DNA of 64,000 nt from Pseudomonas sp. sp1636. Its GTDB lineage: Bacteria; Pseudomonadota; Gammaproteobacteria; Pseudomonadales; Pseudomonadaceae. Both the position numbers and the translations under genes were made by a program. The first letter of the stretch is position 1. Every line of letters begins with the position of its first letter. Under the pieces are notes generated by a model. That model was not told the DNA's origin. It saw nothing but the letters and a program-made list of their open reading frames with translations, and searched no databases. Below, in pieces: positions 26,733 through 36,880 of the stretch. The DNA lies in the NCBI RefSeq assembly GCF_030376615.1, contig NZ_JARRAB010000009.1:62001-126000 (forward strand), written 5' to 3'.

Positions 26733-27166
26733 GGGGCGTCCTTTCGGCATTGCGGGCACTGCTGGCGGCCGTTCTGGCTGCGCCAGCCTAGCTCGTTGAT
26801 TCGGGCTGCGGCTGCCGGTGCCTGGGCTTTCTTGCCCAGCGCGGCATCGACGGCGAACTCGAAGTCGAGTTGTGCGCCGCAGTCGTCGCATTTGACCTGC
26901 CACTTGAATATCGCCAATTCGCCGAAAACCGGGCCTTTGGCGACTGCCACCCATTGCCCGGGCGGGTTGATCAGGTGGCGCACCTTCTCGACCTCCAGGC
27001 GCATGCTCAACTCGCGGCTGCCTTTGAGGGTGACCAGCAGGCTGTCGCCGCTGTGCATCGAGCCGCCGTTGCCGGTGACCTGGTAGCGGCCCGGCGCCAG
27101 GGCGCGGCATTCGGTCAGGGTGTGCTCAGGGTTGAGCAGGTTGTAGCGAAAGTCGTGTTCGGCCAT
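26729..27166 (-). CDS. Zinc-binding protein of unknown function
   Basis: The protein has 145 residues. Two Cys pairs are visible: CDDC (about 92-95) and CPQC (about 137-140), which would bind zinc in a split ribbon. The N-terminal part starts MAEHDFRYNLLNPEHTL and is not recognised. It has no signal peptide and overlaps the META lipoprotein gene, so cytoplasmic and envelope products share one transcript. It follows ldhA-gacS order on the minus strand with a 27-base gap. Confidence 0.78.
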   Translation of the reverse strand: MAEHDFRYNLLNPEHTLTECRALAPGRYQVTGNGGSMHSGDSLLVTLKGSRELSMRLEVEKVRHLINPPGQWVAVAKGPVFGELAIFKWQVKCDDCGAQLDFEFAVDAALGKKAQAPAAAARINELGWRSQNGRQQCPQCRKDAP

Positions 27167-27193
27167 GGTTCCTCCAAGTCAGCGCAAATGCTA

Positions 27194-28189
27194 TCACGCG
27201 CCGGCCTGCACCCGATTGCTCGGTGTGCCGGCGGCCCAGGCGGCGATGTTGTCCAGGGTGGTGCGGGCGATAGCGGCCAGTGCTTCCTGGGTGAGGAAGG
27301 CCTGGTGGGCGGTGACGATGACGTTGGGAAAGCTCAGCAGGCGCGCCAATACGTCGTCCTGCAGCGGCAGGTCGGAGCAGTCCTCGAAGAACAGCTCGGC
27401 TTCTTCCTCGTAAACATCCAGCCCCAGATAGCCGAGTTGGCCGCTTTTCAGCGCGCCAATCAGCGCCGGGGTATCGATCAGGGCGCCGCGCCCGGTGTTG
27501 ATCAGCATGACCCCGGGCTTCATCTGCTGCAGGCTCTGGGCGTTGATCAAATGGCGGCTGCTCTCGGTCAGCGGGCAATGCAGGCTGATGATGTCGCTGT
27601 CGGCCAGCAGTTGCGCCAGTGGCACCTGCTTGGCCCCCAGCTCATTAAGACCGGTCAGGGCGCGCGGGTCGAACACCAGCACGCGGCAGCCAAAGCCAGC
27701 CATGATCCGTGCGAAGGCCAGGCCGATCTGGCCGCCGCCGATGATGCCAATGGGTTTGCCGTGCAGGTCGAAGCCGGTCAAGCCGTGCAGGGAAAAGTCG
27801 CCTTCGCGGGTGCGGTTGAAGGCGCGGTGAATGCGCCGGTTGAGCGCCAGGATCAACGCCACCGCATGTTCGGCCACCGCGTGCGGTGAATAGGCGGGCA
27901 CCCGTACCACGCACAGGCCAAGCCGCTGCGCTGCCTTGAGGTCGATATGGTTGTAACCGGCCGAACGCAGGGCGATCAGGCGTGTGCCGCCCTTGGCCAG
28001 GCATTCCAGCACCGGTGCCGAGAGCTGGTCATTGATAAAGGCGCAGACCACGTCATGGCCTGCCGCCAGGGTGGCGCTGTCGACGGTCAGGCGCGCCTGC
28101 TGGAAGTGCAGCTGGTAGTCGGCGGGGGCGCCGGCGGCGTTAAAGCTGTCACTGTCGTAGGGTTTGCTGCTGAAAAAGATAATCTGCAT
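27194..28189 (-). CDS. ldhA: Fermentative D-lactate dehydrogenase
   Basis: The protein has 331 residues of the D-2-hydroxyacid dehydrogenase family. It has the NAD fold GIIGGGQIGLAFARI (about 151-165), catalytic Arg in LRSAGYNHIDL, Glu in NTGRGALIDT neighbourhood and His in VTAHQAFLT. The start YFSSKPYDSDSF is typical of LdhA. It reduces pyruvate to D-lactate with NADH. It lies 8 bases after gacS on the same strand, the arrangement also known in P. aeruginosa. Confidence 0.92.
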   Translation of the reverse strand: MQIIFFSSKPYDSDSFNAAGAPADYQLHFQQARLTVDSATLAAGHDVVCAFINDQLSAPVLECLAKGGTRLIALRSAGYNHIDLKAAQRLGLCVVRVPAYSPHAVAEHAVALILALNRRIHRAFNRTREGDFSLHGLTGFDLHGKPIGIIGGGQIGLAFARIMAGFGCRVLVFDPRALTGLNELGAKQVPLAQLLADSDIISLHCPLTESSRHLINAQSLQQMKPGVMLINTGRGALIDTPALIGALKSGQLGYLGLDVYEEEAELFFEDCSDLPLQDDVLARLLSFPNVIVTAHQAFLTQEALAAIARTTLDNIAAWAAGTPSNRVQAGA

Positions 28190-28197
28190 TCTGGCTC

Positions 28198-30951
28198 CTA
28201 AGCACTGATCTGGGCCTCTTTGGCCAGCCGTTCGATCGCGGCATCGAGCAGATCCAGGGCGCTGGCCGCGGCAGGGTCATTCTGTTTCAGCAGGGTTTCG
28301 CTGCGCTGACAGGCGGCCCGCAGTTGCGGCACGCCGCAATAACGGGTGGCGCCGTGCAGGCGGTGTACGCGTTCGATCAGGGCATTGCGTTCGCCCGCCT
28401 CGCGGGCCTGGCGGATAGCCTGGCGATCCGCCGGCAGTCCAGTCAGCAGCATGCTCAGCATGTCGGTGGCCAGGTCGGCTTTGCCAGCGGCCAGGCGCAG
28501 GCCTTCTTCCGCGTCCAGGACGCGCAGGGCGCGAGCGGTGTTGGCGCTTTCGTCGGCTCGCTCTGGGCCTTGGTTGCGCAGCGCCAGGCCGGCCCATTTG
28601 AGCACTACCTGGGCCAGTTGTCGCTCGCTGATGGGTTTGGTCAGGTAGTCATCCAGACCGCTTTGCAGCAGGGCGCGTTTTTCGTTGGCCAGGGCATGGG
28701 CGGTCAGGGCGACTATCGGCACGGGCGGGAGGTTGTGCTCGCTTTCATGCTGGCGAATCGCCTCGGTGGTTTGGCGGCCGTCCATGCCGGGCATCTGCAC
28801 GTCCATGAGGATCAGCTCGAAGCTTTCCTGCTGGGCTTTTTCCAGGGCTTCGTAGCCGCTGTTGGCCGTGCTGACCTGGGCGCCCATGTCGTCCAGCAGG
28901 GTTTGTACCAGGAGCAGATTGGCCGGGTTGTCGTCGACGCAGAGCACCCGCGGTGGGCGGCTGGAGGTGAGCGGGCTGGTTTTCGTGCGTGCTTGGCGTG
29001 GGCTGAGCAGTTCGGCCAGCGCGTGCTGCAGTTTGCGTGTGCAGGCCGGCTTGGCCTGCAGTTGGCTGTGCGCATCGGGCAAGATGTCGTGATAGAGCGC
29101 CTGTTCGGTAGTCGGGCAGAGCACCACCGTCTTGCAGGCGAGGCGCTCAAGCTCCCAGATGCACTGGCCAAGGCGCTCCGGCGGCAGGTGCTGGGCGGTG
29201 ACGCCGAGCACGGCGATGTTGATCGGCTGGGGGCTGTGGCGAGTGCTGGCGACCGTTTCGAGCAGGTTGTCGAGGTTGTCGAAGGCGCTGACCAGCAAGC
29301 CGCAGTCCTCCAGTTGATGTTGCAAGGCCTGGCGTGACAGCTCATGGCTTTCCAGGATGGCTACACGGCGGCCGAGCAGCGGTGGGCGGGGCAGGTCTTC
29401 GGCATCATCCCGGGTTTTCGGCAGGCTCAGGCTGATCCAGAACTCGGAGCCTTCGCCAGGCGTGCTGTCGACGCCGATCTCGCCGCCCATCTGCTCGATC
29501 AGGCGTTTGGAAATCACCAGGCCGAGGCCGGTGCCGCCGGCCTGGCGCGACAGCGAGTTGTCGGCCTGGCTGAAGACCTGGAACAGTCCGCGCAGGTCTT
29601 CGTTGGACAGGCCGATGCCGGTGTCGCGCACGCTGATGCGCAGTTGTGCGCGGTCGGCGCTCTCGTCTTCGAGCATCGCGCGCATGACGATGCTGCCTTC
29701 ACGGGTGAACTTGATCGCATTGCTCACCAGGTTGGTGAGTATCTGTTTGAGCCGCAGCGGGTCGCCCACCAGGGTCAGCGGCGTGTCGCGGTAAACCAGG
29801 CTGAGTAGCTCCAGGCGCTTTTCATGGGCGACCGGGGCGAGAATGGTCAGGGTGTCTTGCAGCAGGTCGCGCAGGTTGAACGGGATGCTTTCCAGGATCA
29901 GTTTGCCGGCCTCGATCTTGGAGAAGTCGAGCACCTCGTTGATGATCCCGAGCAGGCTGTCGGCGGATTTTTCGATGGTGCCGAGGTAATCCTGCTGGCG
30001 TGGGGTCAGCTCGCTTTTCTGCAGCAAGTTGGTGAAGCCGAGAATGCCGTTGAGCGGGGTGCGGATTTCGTGGCTCATATTGGCGAGAAATTCGGATTTG
30101 ATCCGACTGGCCTCCAGGGCCTCCCTGCGGGCGAAGTCCAGCTCGATGTTCTGGATCTCGATGGTCTCCAGGTTCTGCCGTACGTCTTCGGTGGCCTGAT
30201 CAACGCTGTGCTGCAACTCTTCCTGGGCGTTCTGCAGGGACTCGGCCATGCGGTTGATGCCCGAGGCCAGTTCGTCCAGTTCATGGCTGCCGAGGGGGGG
30301 CAGGCGGGTTTGCAGGTTGCCGTCCTTGAGCTGCGCGACGCTGTATTTGATCAGCCGCAAGGGCCCGTTGATGCTGCGACTCATGCGCAGGGCGAGCAGG
30401 GCGGTGACGATCAGTCCGGTGCCGATCAACAACAGGCTGGCAAGCAGGCTGCGGTAGCCCTTGAGCAGGGTGCCGTGGTGGGACAGCTCCAATTCGACCC
30501 AGCCGAGCAGGTCGCTGTCGGGCTGCGCCAGCGGCTCGCCGGTGAGGCTTAGGTGTTGTGCCAGCACCGGCAGGAGAAAGCGCGTGGCATCCTGGCTGCT
30601 GCGCCGTAGCGGTTGTTTCTCGTCGCTGCTTGACGGCTGCTCGAGCATGCTCGGGCCGGCATGGGCCAGGTGCGCGCGCTCGCTATCGAGGAAGCTGACG
30701 GCTCTTACGTCCGGCTGCTCCAGCGCCTGCGTGGCAATGCGTTGCAGCAGGTTCGCATCATGGCGCTGCAGGGCCGGTGCGGCCAGCGGCGCCAGTTGCT
30801 CTGCGATCATTTGCCCGCGTTGCAGCAGTTGCGCCTGCAAGTCGGACAGTTGCACCCAGGTGAAGTAGCCGCCCAGCACCAGCGCCAACAGGCTGGTGGG
30901 CAGTAGGGTGAGCATGAGCACGCGGCCTTTGATGCCTAGATCCTTGAACAC
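28198..30951 (-). CDS. gacS: Hybrid sensor histidine kinase GacS
   Basis: The protein has 917 residues from the GTG at 30951 (AGGAAGG upstream; the frame to 31065 is not needed). Order: membrane segment 11-31, periplasmic domain, second membrane segment about 168-190, HAMP, dimerisation domain with phospho-acceptor His294 (MSHEIRTPLNG), ATPase with DTGIGL and GGTGLGL, receiver with Asp717 (LMDVQMPG) and HPt with His863 (VHRLHGATRYCG). All phosphorelay residues are present. It controls GacA and hence the Rsm small RNAs that govern secondary metabolism and biofilm. No Rsm RNA was seen in this window. Confidence 0.96.
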   Translation of the reverse strand: MFKDLGIKGRVLMLTLLPTSLLALVLGGYFTWVQLSDLQAQLLQRGQMIAEQLAPLAAPALQRHDANLLQRIATQALEQPDVRAVSFLDSERAHLAHAGPSMLEQPSSSDEKQPLRRSSQDATRFLLPVLAQHLSLTGEPLAQPDSDLLGWVELELSHHGTLLKGYRSLLASLLLIGTGLIVTALLALRMSRSINGPLRLIKYSVAQLKDGNLQTRLPPLGSHELDELASGINRMAESLQNAQEELQHSVDQATEDVRQNLETIEIQNIELDFARREALEASRIKSEFLANMSHEIRTPLNGILGFTNLLQKSELTPRQQDYLGTIEKSADSLLGIINEVLDFSKIEAGKLILESIPFNLRDLLQDTLTILAPVAHEKRLELLSLVYRDTPLTLVGDPLRLKQILTNLVSNAIKFTREGSIVMRAMLEDESADRAQLRISVRDTGIGLSNEDLRGLFQVFSQADNSLSRQAGGTGLGLVISKRLIEQMGGEIGVDSTPGEGSEFWISLSLPKTRDDAEDLPRPPLLGRRVAILESHELSRQALQHQLEDCGLLVSAFDNLDNLLETVASTRHSPQPINIAVLGVTAQHLPPERLGQCIWELERLACKTVVLCPTTEQALYHDILPDAHSQLQAKPACTRKLQHALAELLSPRQARTKTSPLTSSRPPRVLCVDDNPANLLLVQTLLDDMGAQVSTANSGYEALEKAQQESFELILMDVQMPGMDGRQTTEAIRQHESEHNLPPVPIVALTAHALANEKRALLQSGLDDYLTKPISERQLAQVVLKWAGLALRNQGPERADESANTARALRVLDAEEGLRLAAGKADLATDMLSMLLTGLPADRQAIRQAREAGERNALIERVHRLHGATRYCGVPQLRAACQRSETLLKQNDPAAASALDLLDAAIERLAKEAQISA

Positions 30952-31138
30952 GGACTTCCTTCCTCGTTGGCTGTTGGCTGAACTCAGGCTGGCAGTGTAG
31001 CGGCTGGCCTTGACCGAACAATAGGGGGCGTCGTCCTGGCAGCATGCTGCAACAAGGTGCGCCATCGGCTGTTATGGCCGCAGCCCGTTTGCCGCTATCA
31101 TAGGGGGCCTTTCCAGCTACCTGGATCTGATCGACGCC

Positions 31139-32044
31139 ATGACCTTGCACTACCCTACTATCGCCGATTGCGTCGGCAACACTCCGCTGGTGCGCCTGCA
31201 GCGCCTGCCCGGCACTACTTCCAATACCTTGCTGTTGAAGCTGGAAGGCAACAATCCGGCGGGTTCGGTGAAGGATCGGCCGGCGTTGTCGATGATTACC
31301 CGGGCCGAGTTGCGCGGCGACATCCAGCCCGGCGATACCCTGATCGAGGCCACCTCCGGTAACACCGGTATTGCCCTGGCGATGGCCGCGGCGATCAAGG
31401 GGTACAAGATGATCCTGATCATGCCGGACAACTCCACCGCCGAGCGCAAGGCGGCGATGACCGCCTACGGTGCCGAGTTGGTGCTGGTGTCGCGCGAGGA
31501 GGGCATGGAGGGTGCGCGCGATCTGGCGGACAGTCTGGAGCGCGGGGGGCGCGGCAAGGTGCTCGATCAGTTCGCCAATGGCGACAACCCCGAGGCGCAT
31601 TATCTGGGCACCGGCCCGGAAATCTGGCGCCAGACCCAGGGCCAGATCACCCACTTCATCAGTTCCATGGGCACCACCGGGACGATCATGGGGGTGTCGC
31701 GCTACCTCAAGGAGCAGAATTCGCAGGTGCAGATCGTCGGCTTGCAGCCGATGGAAGGCGCGAGCATTCCCGGCATCCGCCGCTGGCCCGAGGAGTATCT
31801 GCCGAAGATCTACCAGGCCAGCCGTGTCGACCGGATCATCGACATGGCCCAGCGCGAAGCCGAGGATGTGATGCGGCGTCTGGCCCGTGAAGAAGGCATC
31901 TTCTGCGGGGTGTCCTCCGGCGGGGCGGTGGCGGCGATGCTGCGCCTGTCGGCCGAAGTGGAAAACGCGGTGATGGTGGCGATCATCTGCGATCGCGGCG
32001 ACCGCTATCTGTCGACGGGCGTGTACGACACGCCGGAGCTCTGA
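31139..32044 (+). CDS. cysM: Cysteine synthase B (O-acetylserine sulfhydrylase)
   Basis: The protein has 301 residues of the PLP fold II family. Lys45 in NPAGSVKDR carries PLP, TSGNTG binds the cofactor phosphate region, and GTTGTIMG and GVSSGG are present. The RRWPEEYLP insertion is typical of CysM rather than CysK. It makes cysteine from O-acetylserine and sulfide or thiosulfate. Its stop overlaps the rlmD start (TGATG). It is divergent from gacS over a 187-base promoter region. Confidence 0.95.
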   Translation: MTLHYPTIADCVGNTPLVRLQRLPGTTSNTLLLKLEGNNPAGSVKDRPALSMITRAELRGDIQPGDTLIEATSGNTGIALAMAAAIKGYKMILIMPDNSTAERKAAMTAYGAELVLVSREEGMEGARDLADSLERGGRGKVLDQFANGDNPEAHYLGTGPEIWRQTQGQITHFISSMGTTGTIMGVSRYLKEQNSQVQIVGLQPMEGASIPGIRRWPEEYLPKIYQASRVDRIIDMAQREAEDVMRRLAREEGIFCGVSSGGAVAAMLRLSAEVENAVMVAIICDRGDRYLSTGVYDTPEL

Positions 32045-33396
32045 TGGCCAAGAATACCAGCGGCTTGCGCTTCCAGCCCAGTGGTGGCGTGCGGGCGGCG
32101 CCAATCCCGGTCGGCAAGAAGCAGAAGCTGGTCATCGAACGTTTGGCCAACGATGGTCGCGGCATTGCCTTTCTCGAGGGGCGCACCTGGTTCGTCAGCG
32201 GCGCCTTGCCCGGCGAGCAGGTCGAAGCCCGGGTTCTGGCTGCGCGCAGTCAGGTGGTCGAGGCACGCAGCGAGCGGATTCTCAGCGCCAGTCCCGAACG
32301 CCGCTTGGAGCCTTGTGCCCATGCGCGCACCTGCGGCGGTTGCAGTGTCCAGCACCTGGCGCATGCCGATCAGTTGGCCCTGAAACAGCGCATGCTCAGC
32401 GAACAGTTCAGCCGCCTGGGCGACTTGCAGCCGGATGAGTGGGCGCCGCCTTTGGTCGGGCCGGAGTTCGGCTACCGCCGCCGCGCACGCATCGCCGTGC
32501 GCTGGGACGTCAAACACAAGCGCTTGGACGTCGGCTTTCGCGCCGCGGCCAGTCAGGACATCGTGGCCATCAGCGATTGCCCGGTTCTGGTACAGCCCTT
32601 GCAACCGATTCTGCGCGCGTTGCCGGCGCTCTTGCGGGCGCTGGAACCCCCCCAGGCCATCGGTCATGTCGAGTTGTTTCATGGCAGTGCCAGCGCTGTA
32701 TTGGTGCGTCATACCTCGGCCTTGGGCGAGACCGATCTGGCTCGCTTGCAGGCGTTCTGCGTGGCCCATGCTGCGCAACTCTGGCTGCATGGCATCGGTG
32801 AACCGCAACCTTACGATCCGGCCCATGCGCTGAGTTACCGCCTGGATGCATGGGATGTGCAGTTGGCTTATCGGCCCGGCGATTTTGTCCAGGTCAATGC
32901 CCAGGTCAACGCCGCGATGGTCGCCCAGGCGCTGGACTGGCTGGCGCCGCAGGCCGATGAGCGGGTGCTGGATCTGTTCTGCGGCCTGGGCAATTTTGCT
33001 TTGCCGCTGGCGCGGCGTACTCGTGAAGTGGTGGCGGTGGAAGGGGTGCAGGCGATGGTCGAGCGGGCGGCGCACAATGCGGCGAGCAACGGCATCGGCA
33101 ACCTGCACTTTTTCCGGGCAGACTTGTCGAACCCGCTGACCGAAACCGGCTGGGCGCAAGGCGGTTTTGCCGCGGTGCTACTCGATCCGCCGCGTGACGG
33201 TGCGTTGCAGGTGGTCAGGCAGATCGGCACCCTGGGTGCCAAGCGTCTGGTCTATGTGTCGTGCAATCCGGCCACGCTGGCGCGTGACAGTGTCGAGTTG
33301 CTGGCGCAAGGTTATCGGCTGGCAAAGGCCGGTATCCTCGATATGTTTCCGCAAACGGCGCATGTCGAGGCCATGGCACTGTTTGTTAGGCCGTAG
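32044..33396 (+). CDS. rlmD: 23S rRNA (uracil(1939)-C(5))-methyltransferase RlmD
   Basis: The protein has 450 residues. A TRAM domain (about 20-75) is followed by iron-sulfur cysteines in [15 protein letters not shown] and later DCPV, then the SAM domain with [15 protein letters not shown] and the catalytic Cys in [13 protein letters not shown]. It methylates U1939 of 23S rRNA. It is translationally coupled to cysM and followed after 183 bases by relA, the usual pseudomonad order. Confidence 0.96.
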   Translation: MAKNTSGLRFQPSGGVRAAPIPVGKKQKLVIERLANDGRGIAFLEGRTWFVSGALPGEQVEARVLAARSQVVEARSERILSASPERRLEPCAHARTCGGCSVQHLAHADQLALKQRMLSEQFSRLGDLQPDEWAPPLVGPEFGYRRRARIAVRWDVKHKRLDVGFRAAASQDIVAISDCPVLVQPLQPILRALPALLRALEPPQAIGHVELFHGSASAVLVRHTSALGETDLARLQAFCVAHAAQLWLHGIGEPQPYDPAHALSYRLDAWDVQLAYRPGDFVQVNAQVNAAMVAQALDWLAPQADERVLDLFCGLGNFALPLARRTREVVAVEGVQAMVERAAHNAASNGIGNLHFFRADLSNPLTETGWAQGGFAAVLLDPPRDGALQVVRQIGTLGAKRLVYVSCNPATLARDSVELLAQGYRLAKAGILDMFPQTAHVEAMALFVRP

Positions 33397-33579
33397 GCTG
33401 AAAGAACGCAGGTAGGGACGAACGGCAAGCCGAGCCGCTTGGTTTGGTAACCATCAGGCCTTATCTATGCTGTGCAGGGGTGCATAAGGATTGTGCCTTA
33501 AGTGGTTAAACCGACCGGGTCGAAGAAGTCCGGCGACTGTTCGGTGTGCGTGGCGCGCACCCTAGGGAAGGTAAGCAAG

Positions 33580-35823
33580 ATGGTTCAGGTTAGAGCGCAC
33601 CAGCCGATCAACGATGACGGCAGCATCAATCTCGAGGCCTGGCTGGCCCATGTGCTCAGCGTCGACCCGGCGCTCGATCACGATGCGTTATTCGACGCCT
33701 GCGAGTTCGCCCGCGAGGCCGAGCAGCAGGCCAACGCGGCACAGAATCTGTGGTCGGAAGGCGCCTCCAGCTTCCGCGCCGGCCTGGAGATCGCGGAGAT
33801 TCTCGCCGACCTCAAACTCGACCAGGACTCGCTGGTCGCCGCCGTCATCTACCGTGGTGTGCGCGAGGGCAAGGTGACCCTGGCCGCAGTGGAACAGCGC
33901 TTCGGTTCGGTGGTGAGCAAACTGGTCGACGGCGTGCTGCGCATGGCGGCGATCAGTGCCAGCCTCAACCCGCGCGACTCCTTGGTGCTCGGCTCCCAGG
34001 CCCAGGTGGAAAACCTGCGCAAGATGCTGGTGGCCATGGTCGATGACGTGCGCGTGGCGCTGATCAAGCTGGCCGAGCGCACCTGTGCGATCCGCGCGGT
34101 CAAGCATGCCGACGACGAAAAGCGTCAGCGGGTGGCCCGCGAAGTCTTCGACATCTATGCGCCCCTGGCGCACCGCCTGGGTATCGGCCATATCAAGTGG
34201 GAGCTGGAAGACCTGTCCTTCCGCTACCTGGAACCCGAGCAGTACAAGCAGATCGCCAAGCTGCTGCACGAACGCCGGCTGGATCGCGAGCAATACATCA
34301 ATGACGTGATGGGCCACCTGCGTCTGGAGCTGGAAGCCACCGGAGTCAAGGCCGACATCAGTGGGCGAGCCAAGCACATTTATTCGATCTGGCGGAAGAT
34401 GCAGAAAAAGGGTCTGCAGTTCAGTGAGATCTATGACGTGCGCGCGGTACGCGTGCTGGTGCCGGAGATGCGCGATTGCTACACCGCGTTGGGTATCGTG
34501 CACACCCTCTGGCGGCACATTCCCAAGGAGTTCGACGACTACATCGCCAACCCCAAGGAAAACGGCTACCGCTCGCTGCACACCGCGGTATTGGGGCCAG
34601 GCGGCAAGGTGCTGGAGGTACAGATCCGCACCCAGACCATGCACGAGGAAGCCGAGCTGGGCGTCTGCGCGCATTGGCGTTACAAGGGCACCGACGTCAA
34701 GTCCGGTTCTAATCATTACGAAGAGAAGATTTCCTGGCTGCGTCAGGTGCTCGAGTGGCACGAGGAACTGGGCGATATCGGCGGCCTGGCCGAGCAGCTG
34801 CGCGTCGATATCGAACCGGATCGGGTCTATGTGTTCACCCCCGATGGTCACGCCATCGACCTGCCCAAAGGCGCCACGCCGCTGGACTTCGCCTACCGGG
34901 TGCACACCGAGATCGGGCACAACTGCCGGGGCGCGAAGATCAATGGGCGCATCGTGCCGCTCAGCTATAGCCTGCAAACCGGTGAGCAGGTGGAGATCAT
35001 TACCAGCAAGCACGGCACGCCAAGTCGTGACTGGCTGAACTCCAACCTGGGTTATGTCACCACCTCGCGGGCGCGAGCCAAGATCGTCCACTGGTTCAAG
35101 CTGCAGGATCGCGACCAGAACGTCGCCGCCGGCAAAGCCATGCTCGAACGCGAGCTGGGACGCCTGGCGCTGCCCCATGTGGATTTCGAGAAGCTGGCCG
35201 AGAAGGCCAACCTGAAAAATGCCGAAGACCTGTTCGCCAGCCTCGGCGCCGGCGATCTGCGCCTGGCCCACCTGGTCAACCTGGCGCAGCAACTGGTCGA
35301 GCCGGAGCGCGGCAGCGAGCAGCTCGAGCTGATCCCGCGTAAGGCCACGGGCTTCAAACCAGGCAAGCGCGGCGATATCCAGATCCAGGGGGTCGGCAAC
35401 CTGCTGACGCAGATGGCCGGCTGTTGCAAGCCGTTGCCGGGCGACCCGATCGTCGGCTACATCACCCTCGGCCGCGGGGTCAGTATCCACCGTCAGGATT
35501 GTGCCGCGGTACTGCAACTGGCCGGCCGCGAGCCGGAGCGGATCATCCAGGTCAACTGGGGGCCGGTGCCGGTGCAGACCTACCCGGTGGACATCATCAT
35601 TCGCGCCTACGACCGTTCCGGCCTGCTGCGCGACGTGACCCAGGTGCTGCTCAACGAGAAACTCAACGTGCTGGCGGTCAATACCCACTCGAACAAGGAA
35701 GACAACACCGCGTCGATGTCGATCACCGTCGAGATCCCCGGGCTGGATGCCCTGGGCCGCTTGCTCGGGCGCATCTCGCAGTTGCCCAATATCATCGAGG
35801 CCCGCCGCCACCGCGCTTCCTGA
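33580..35823 (+). CDS. relA: GTP pyrophosphokinase RelA ((p)ppGpp synthetase I)
   Basis: The protein has 747 residues from ATG 33580; the frame to 33502 is not required. The hydrolase-like N-terminal region lacks the HD pair, so it is not expected to degrade ppGpp. The synthetase domain has YDVRAVRVLV, KENGYRSLHTAV and the acidic EFDD motif that marks monofunctional RelA proteins. TGS (VYVFTPDGHAIDLP), a Cys/His zinc region (AGCCKPLPGD) and a C-terminal ACT domain follow. It makes ppGpp when uncharged tRNA sits on the ribosome. Confidence 0.97.
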   Translation: MVQVRAHQPINDDGSINLEAWLAHVLSVDPALDHDALFDACEFAREAEQQANAAQNLWSEGASSFRAGLEIAEILADLKLDQDSLVAAVIYRGVREGKVTLAAVEQRFGSVVSKLVDGVLRMAAISASLNPRDSLVLGSQAQVENLRKMLVAMVDDVRVALIKLAERTCAIRAVKHADDEKRQRVAREVFDIYAPLAHRLGIGHIKWELEDLSFRYLEPEQYKQIAKLLHERRLDREQYINDVMGHLRLELEATGVKADISGRAKHIYSIWRKMQKKGLQFSEIYDVRAVRVLVPEMRDCYTALGIVHTLWRHIPKEFDDYIANPKENGYRSLHTAVLGPGGKVLEVQIRTQTMHEEAELGVCAHWRYKGTDVKSGSNHYEEKISWLRQVLEWHEELGDIGGLAEQLRVDIEPDRVYVFTPDGHAIDLPKGATPLDFAYRVHTEIGHNCRGAKINGRIVPLSYSLQTGEQVEIITSKHGTPSRDWLNSNLGYVTTSRARAKIVHWFKLQDRDQNVAAGKAMLERELGRLALPHVDFEKLAEKANLKNAEDLFASLGAGDLRLAHLVNLAQQLVEPERGSEQLELIPRKATGFKPGKRGDIQIQGVGNLLTQMAGCCKPLPGDPIVGYITLGRGVSIHRQDCAAVLQLAGREPERIIQVNWGPVPVQTYPVDIIIRAYDRSGLLRDVTQVLLNEKLNVLAVNTHSNKEDNTASMSITVEIPGLDALGRLLGRISQLPNIIEARRHRAS

Positions 35824-35849
35824 GCTGCTGCGCTCTATCTGGCGTTGTT

Positions 35850-35909
35850 GAAGGCCTACTGAAAAATGCTCATTGGCTAGAGCCAACTCCGCTTTTTCGG
35901 TAGGCCTTC
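35850..35909. repeat. Nested inverted repeat after relA
   Basis: GAAGGCCTAC-TGAAAAA at the left pairs with TTTTTCGGTAGGCCTTC at the right (outer arms 16-17 bases, one mismatch), enclosing an inner perfect hairpin TTGGCT-AG-AGCCAA. The 60-base structure lies 27 bases after the relA stop and could end its transcript (T-run inside the right arm). The two-tier symmetry is also typical of small repeated elements. Confidence 0.6.
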
Positions 35910-35955
35910 GCCTAGCCAGCTATTCGCTCGCGACGCTCAGGTGACTGTTATAGCC

Positions 35956-36015
35956 GTAGCCCGGATGAAATCCGGGGAATTGTGTTAGAGCATTCCCGGA
36001 TTGCATCCGGGCTAC
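35956..36015. repeat. Palindromic repeat of the CCGGATGAAATCCGG type, copy 1
   Basis: GTAGCCCGGATGAAATCCGG with GGAAT at the left mirrors ATTCCCGGATTGCATCCGGG with CTAC at the right. The unit is about 60 bases and ends 18 bases before the mazG start, inside the likely leader. A decayed second copy is at 37667. The open frame upstream of mazG is translated repeat. Confidence 0.8.
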
Positions 36016-36033
36016 GTTTACCAAGGATTTTCC

Positions 36034-36867
36034 ATGTATCAACTCGACGACCTGCTGCACCTGATGGCCCGTCTGCGCGACCCGCAGCATGGCTGCCCGT
36101 GGGACTTGAAACAGTCCTACGCGAGCATCGTGCCTTACACCATCGAAGAGGCCTACGAAGTGGCCGACGCCATCGAGCGCGGCGACTTCGAGCATTTGCC
36201 GGGGGAGTTGGGCGACCTGTTGTTCCAAGTGGTGTATTACAGCCAGCTGGCGCGCGAAGAAGGGCGCTTCGAGTTCGCCGAGGTGGTCGACGGCATCACC
36301 CGCAAGCTGATTCGCCGCCATCCCCATGTGTTCGTCGATGGCGACCTGTATGGCGTCCCCGATGTGGGCCGCTTGCAAGAGGCGGCGGTCAAGCAGCGCT
36401 GGGAAGAGCTCAAGGCCGAAGAGCGCGCCGAGAAGGCCGCCACGCCCGAGCAGTTGTCGTTGCTTGACGATGTGCCCAATGCCTTGCCGGCCCTGACCCG
36501 GGCGGTCAAATTGCAGAAGCGCGCCGCCCAGGTCGGTTTCGACTGGCCCGCCGCCTTGCCGGTGGTGGACAAGGTGCGCGAAGAGCTGGATGAAGTGCTC
36601 GAGGCCATGAGCGAGAATGACCCGCAGGCGATAGCCGAGGAGGTTGGCGACCTGCTGTTCGTGGTGACCAACCTGGCGCGACACCTCAAGGTCGATCCGG
36701 AATCGGCGCTGCGTGCCGCCAACGGCAAGTTCGAGCAGCGCTTTCGTTTTATCGAGCAAGCATTGCGTGAAGTGGGCCGAGCCATGGAAGATTGCGCCCT
36801 GGAAGAATTGGACGCGCTCTGGGGCGAAGCCAAGAAGCTGGAAAAGCAACAGCCCTCGGATGGTTAG
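36034..36867 (+). CDS. mazG: Nucleoside triphosphate pyrophosphohydrolase MazG
   Basis: The protein has 277 residues from ATG 36034 (AAGGA upstream). Two MazG repeats are visible: CPWDLKQSY then EEAYEVADAIE (metal-binding Glu 38, 39, 42) with ELGDLLFQVV, and in the second half EELDEVLEAM with EEVGDLLFVV. It hydrolyses NTPs including damaged ones and affects ppGpp level, which fits its place after relA. It is followed after 13 bases by a small gene. Confidence 0.95.
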   Translation: MYQLDDLLHLMARLRDPQHGCPWDLKQSYASIVPYTIEEAYEVADAIERGDFEHLPGELGDLLFQVVYYSQLAREEGRFEFAEVVDGITRKLIRRHPHVFVDGDLYGVPDVGRLQEAAVKQRWEELKAEERAEKAATPEQLSLLDDVPNALPALTRAVKLQKRAAQVGFDWPAALPVVDKVREELDEVLEAMSENDPQAIAEEVGDLLFVVTNLARHLKVDPESALRAANGKFEQRFRFIEQALREVGRAMEDCALEELDALWGEAKKLEKQQPSDG

Positions 36868-36880
36868 GCAGAGGATTGCA

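Noticed and set aside
28198..31138. Rsm-type small RNA next to gacS
   Set aside because: No cluster of GGA hairpins with a terminator was seen in the gap 30952-31138.
33688..35886. 732-residue minus-strand frame opposite relA
   Set aside because: It is an antisense shadow due to GC-rich codon bias; RelA domains are complete on the plus strand.
35982..36467. Alternative plus-strand frame over mazG
   Set aside because: It starts in a palindromic repeat and is Arg/Ala-rich shadow text; the MazG frame has both domains.
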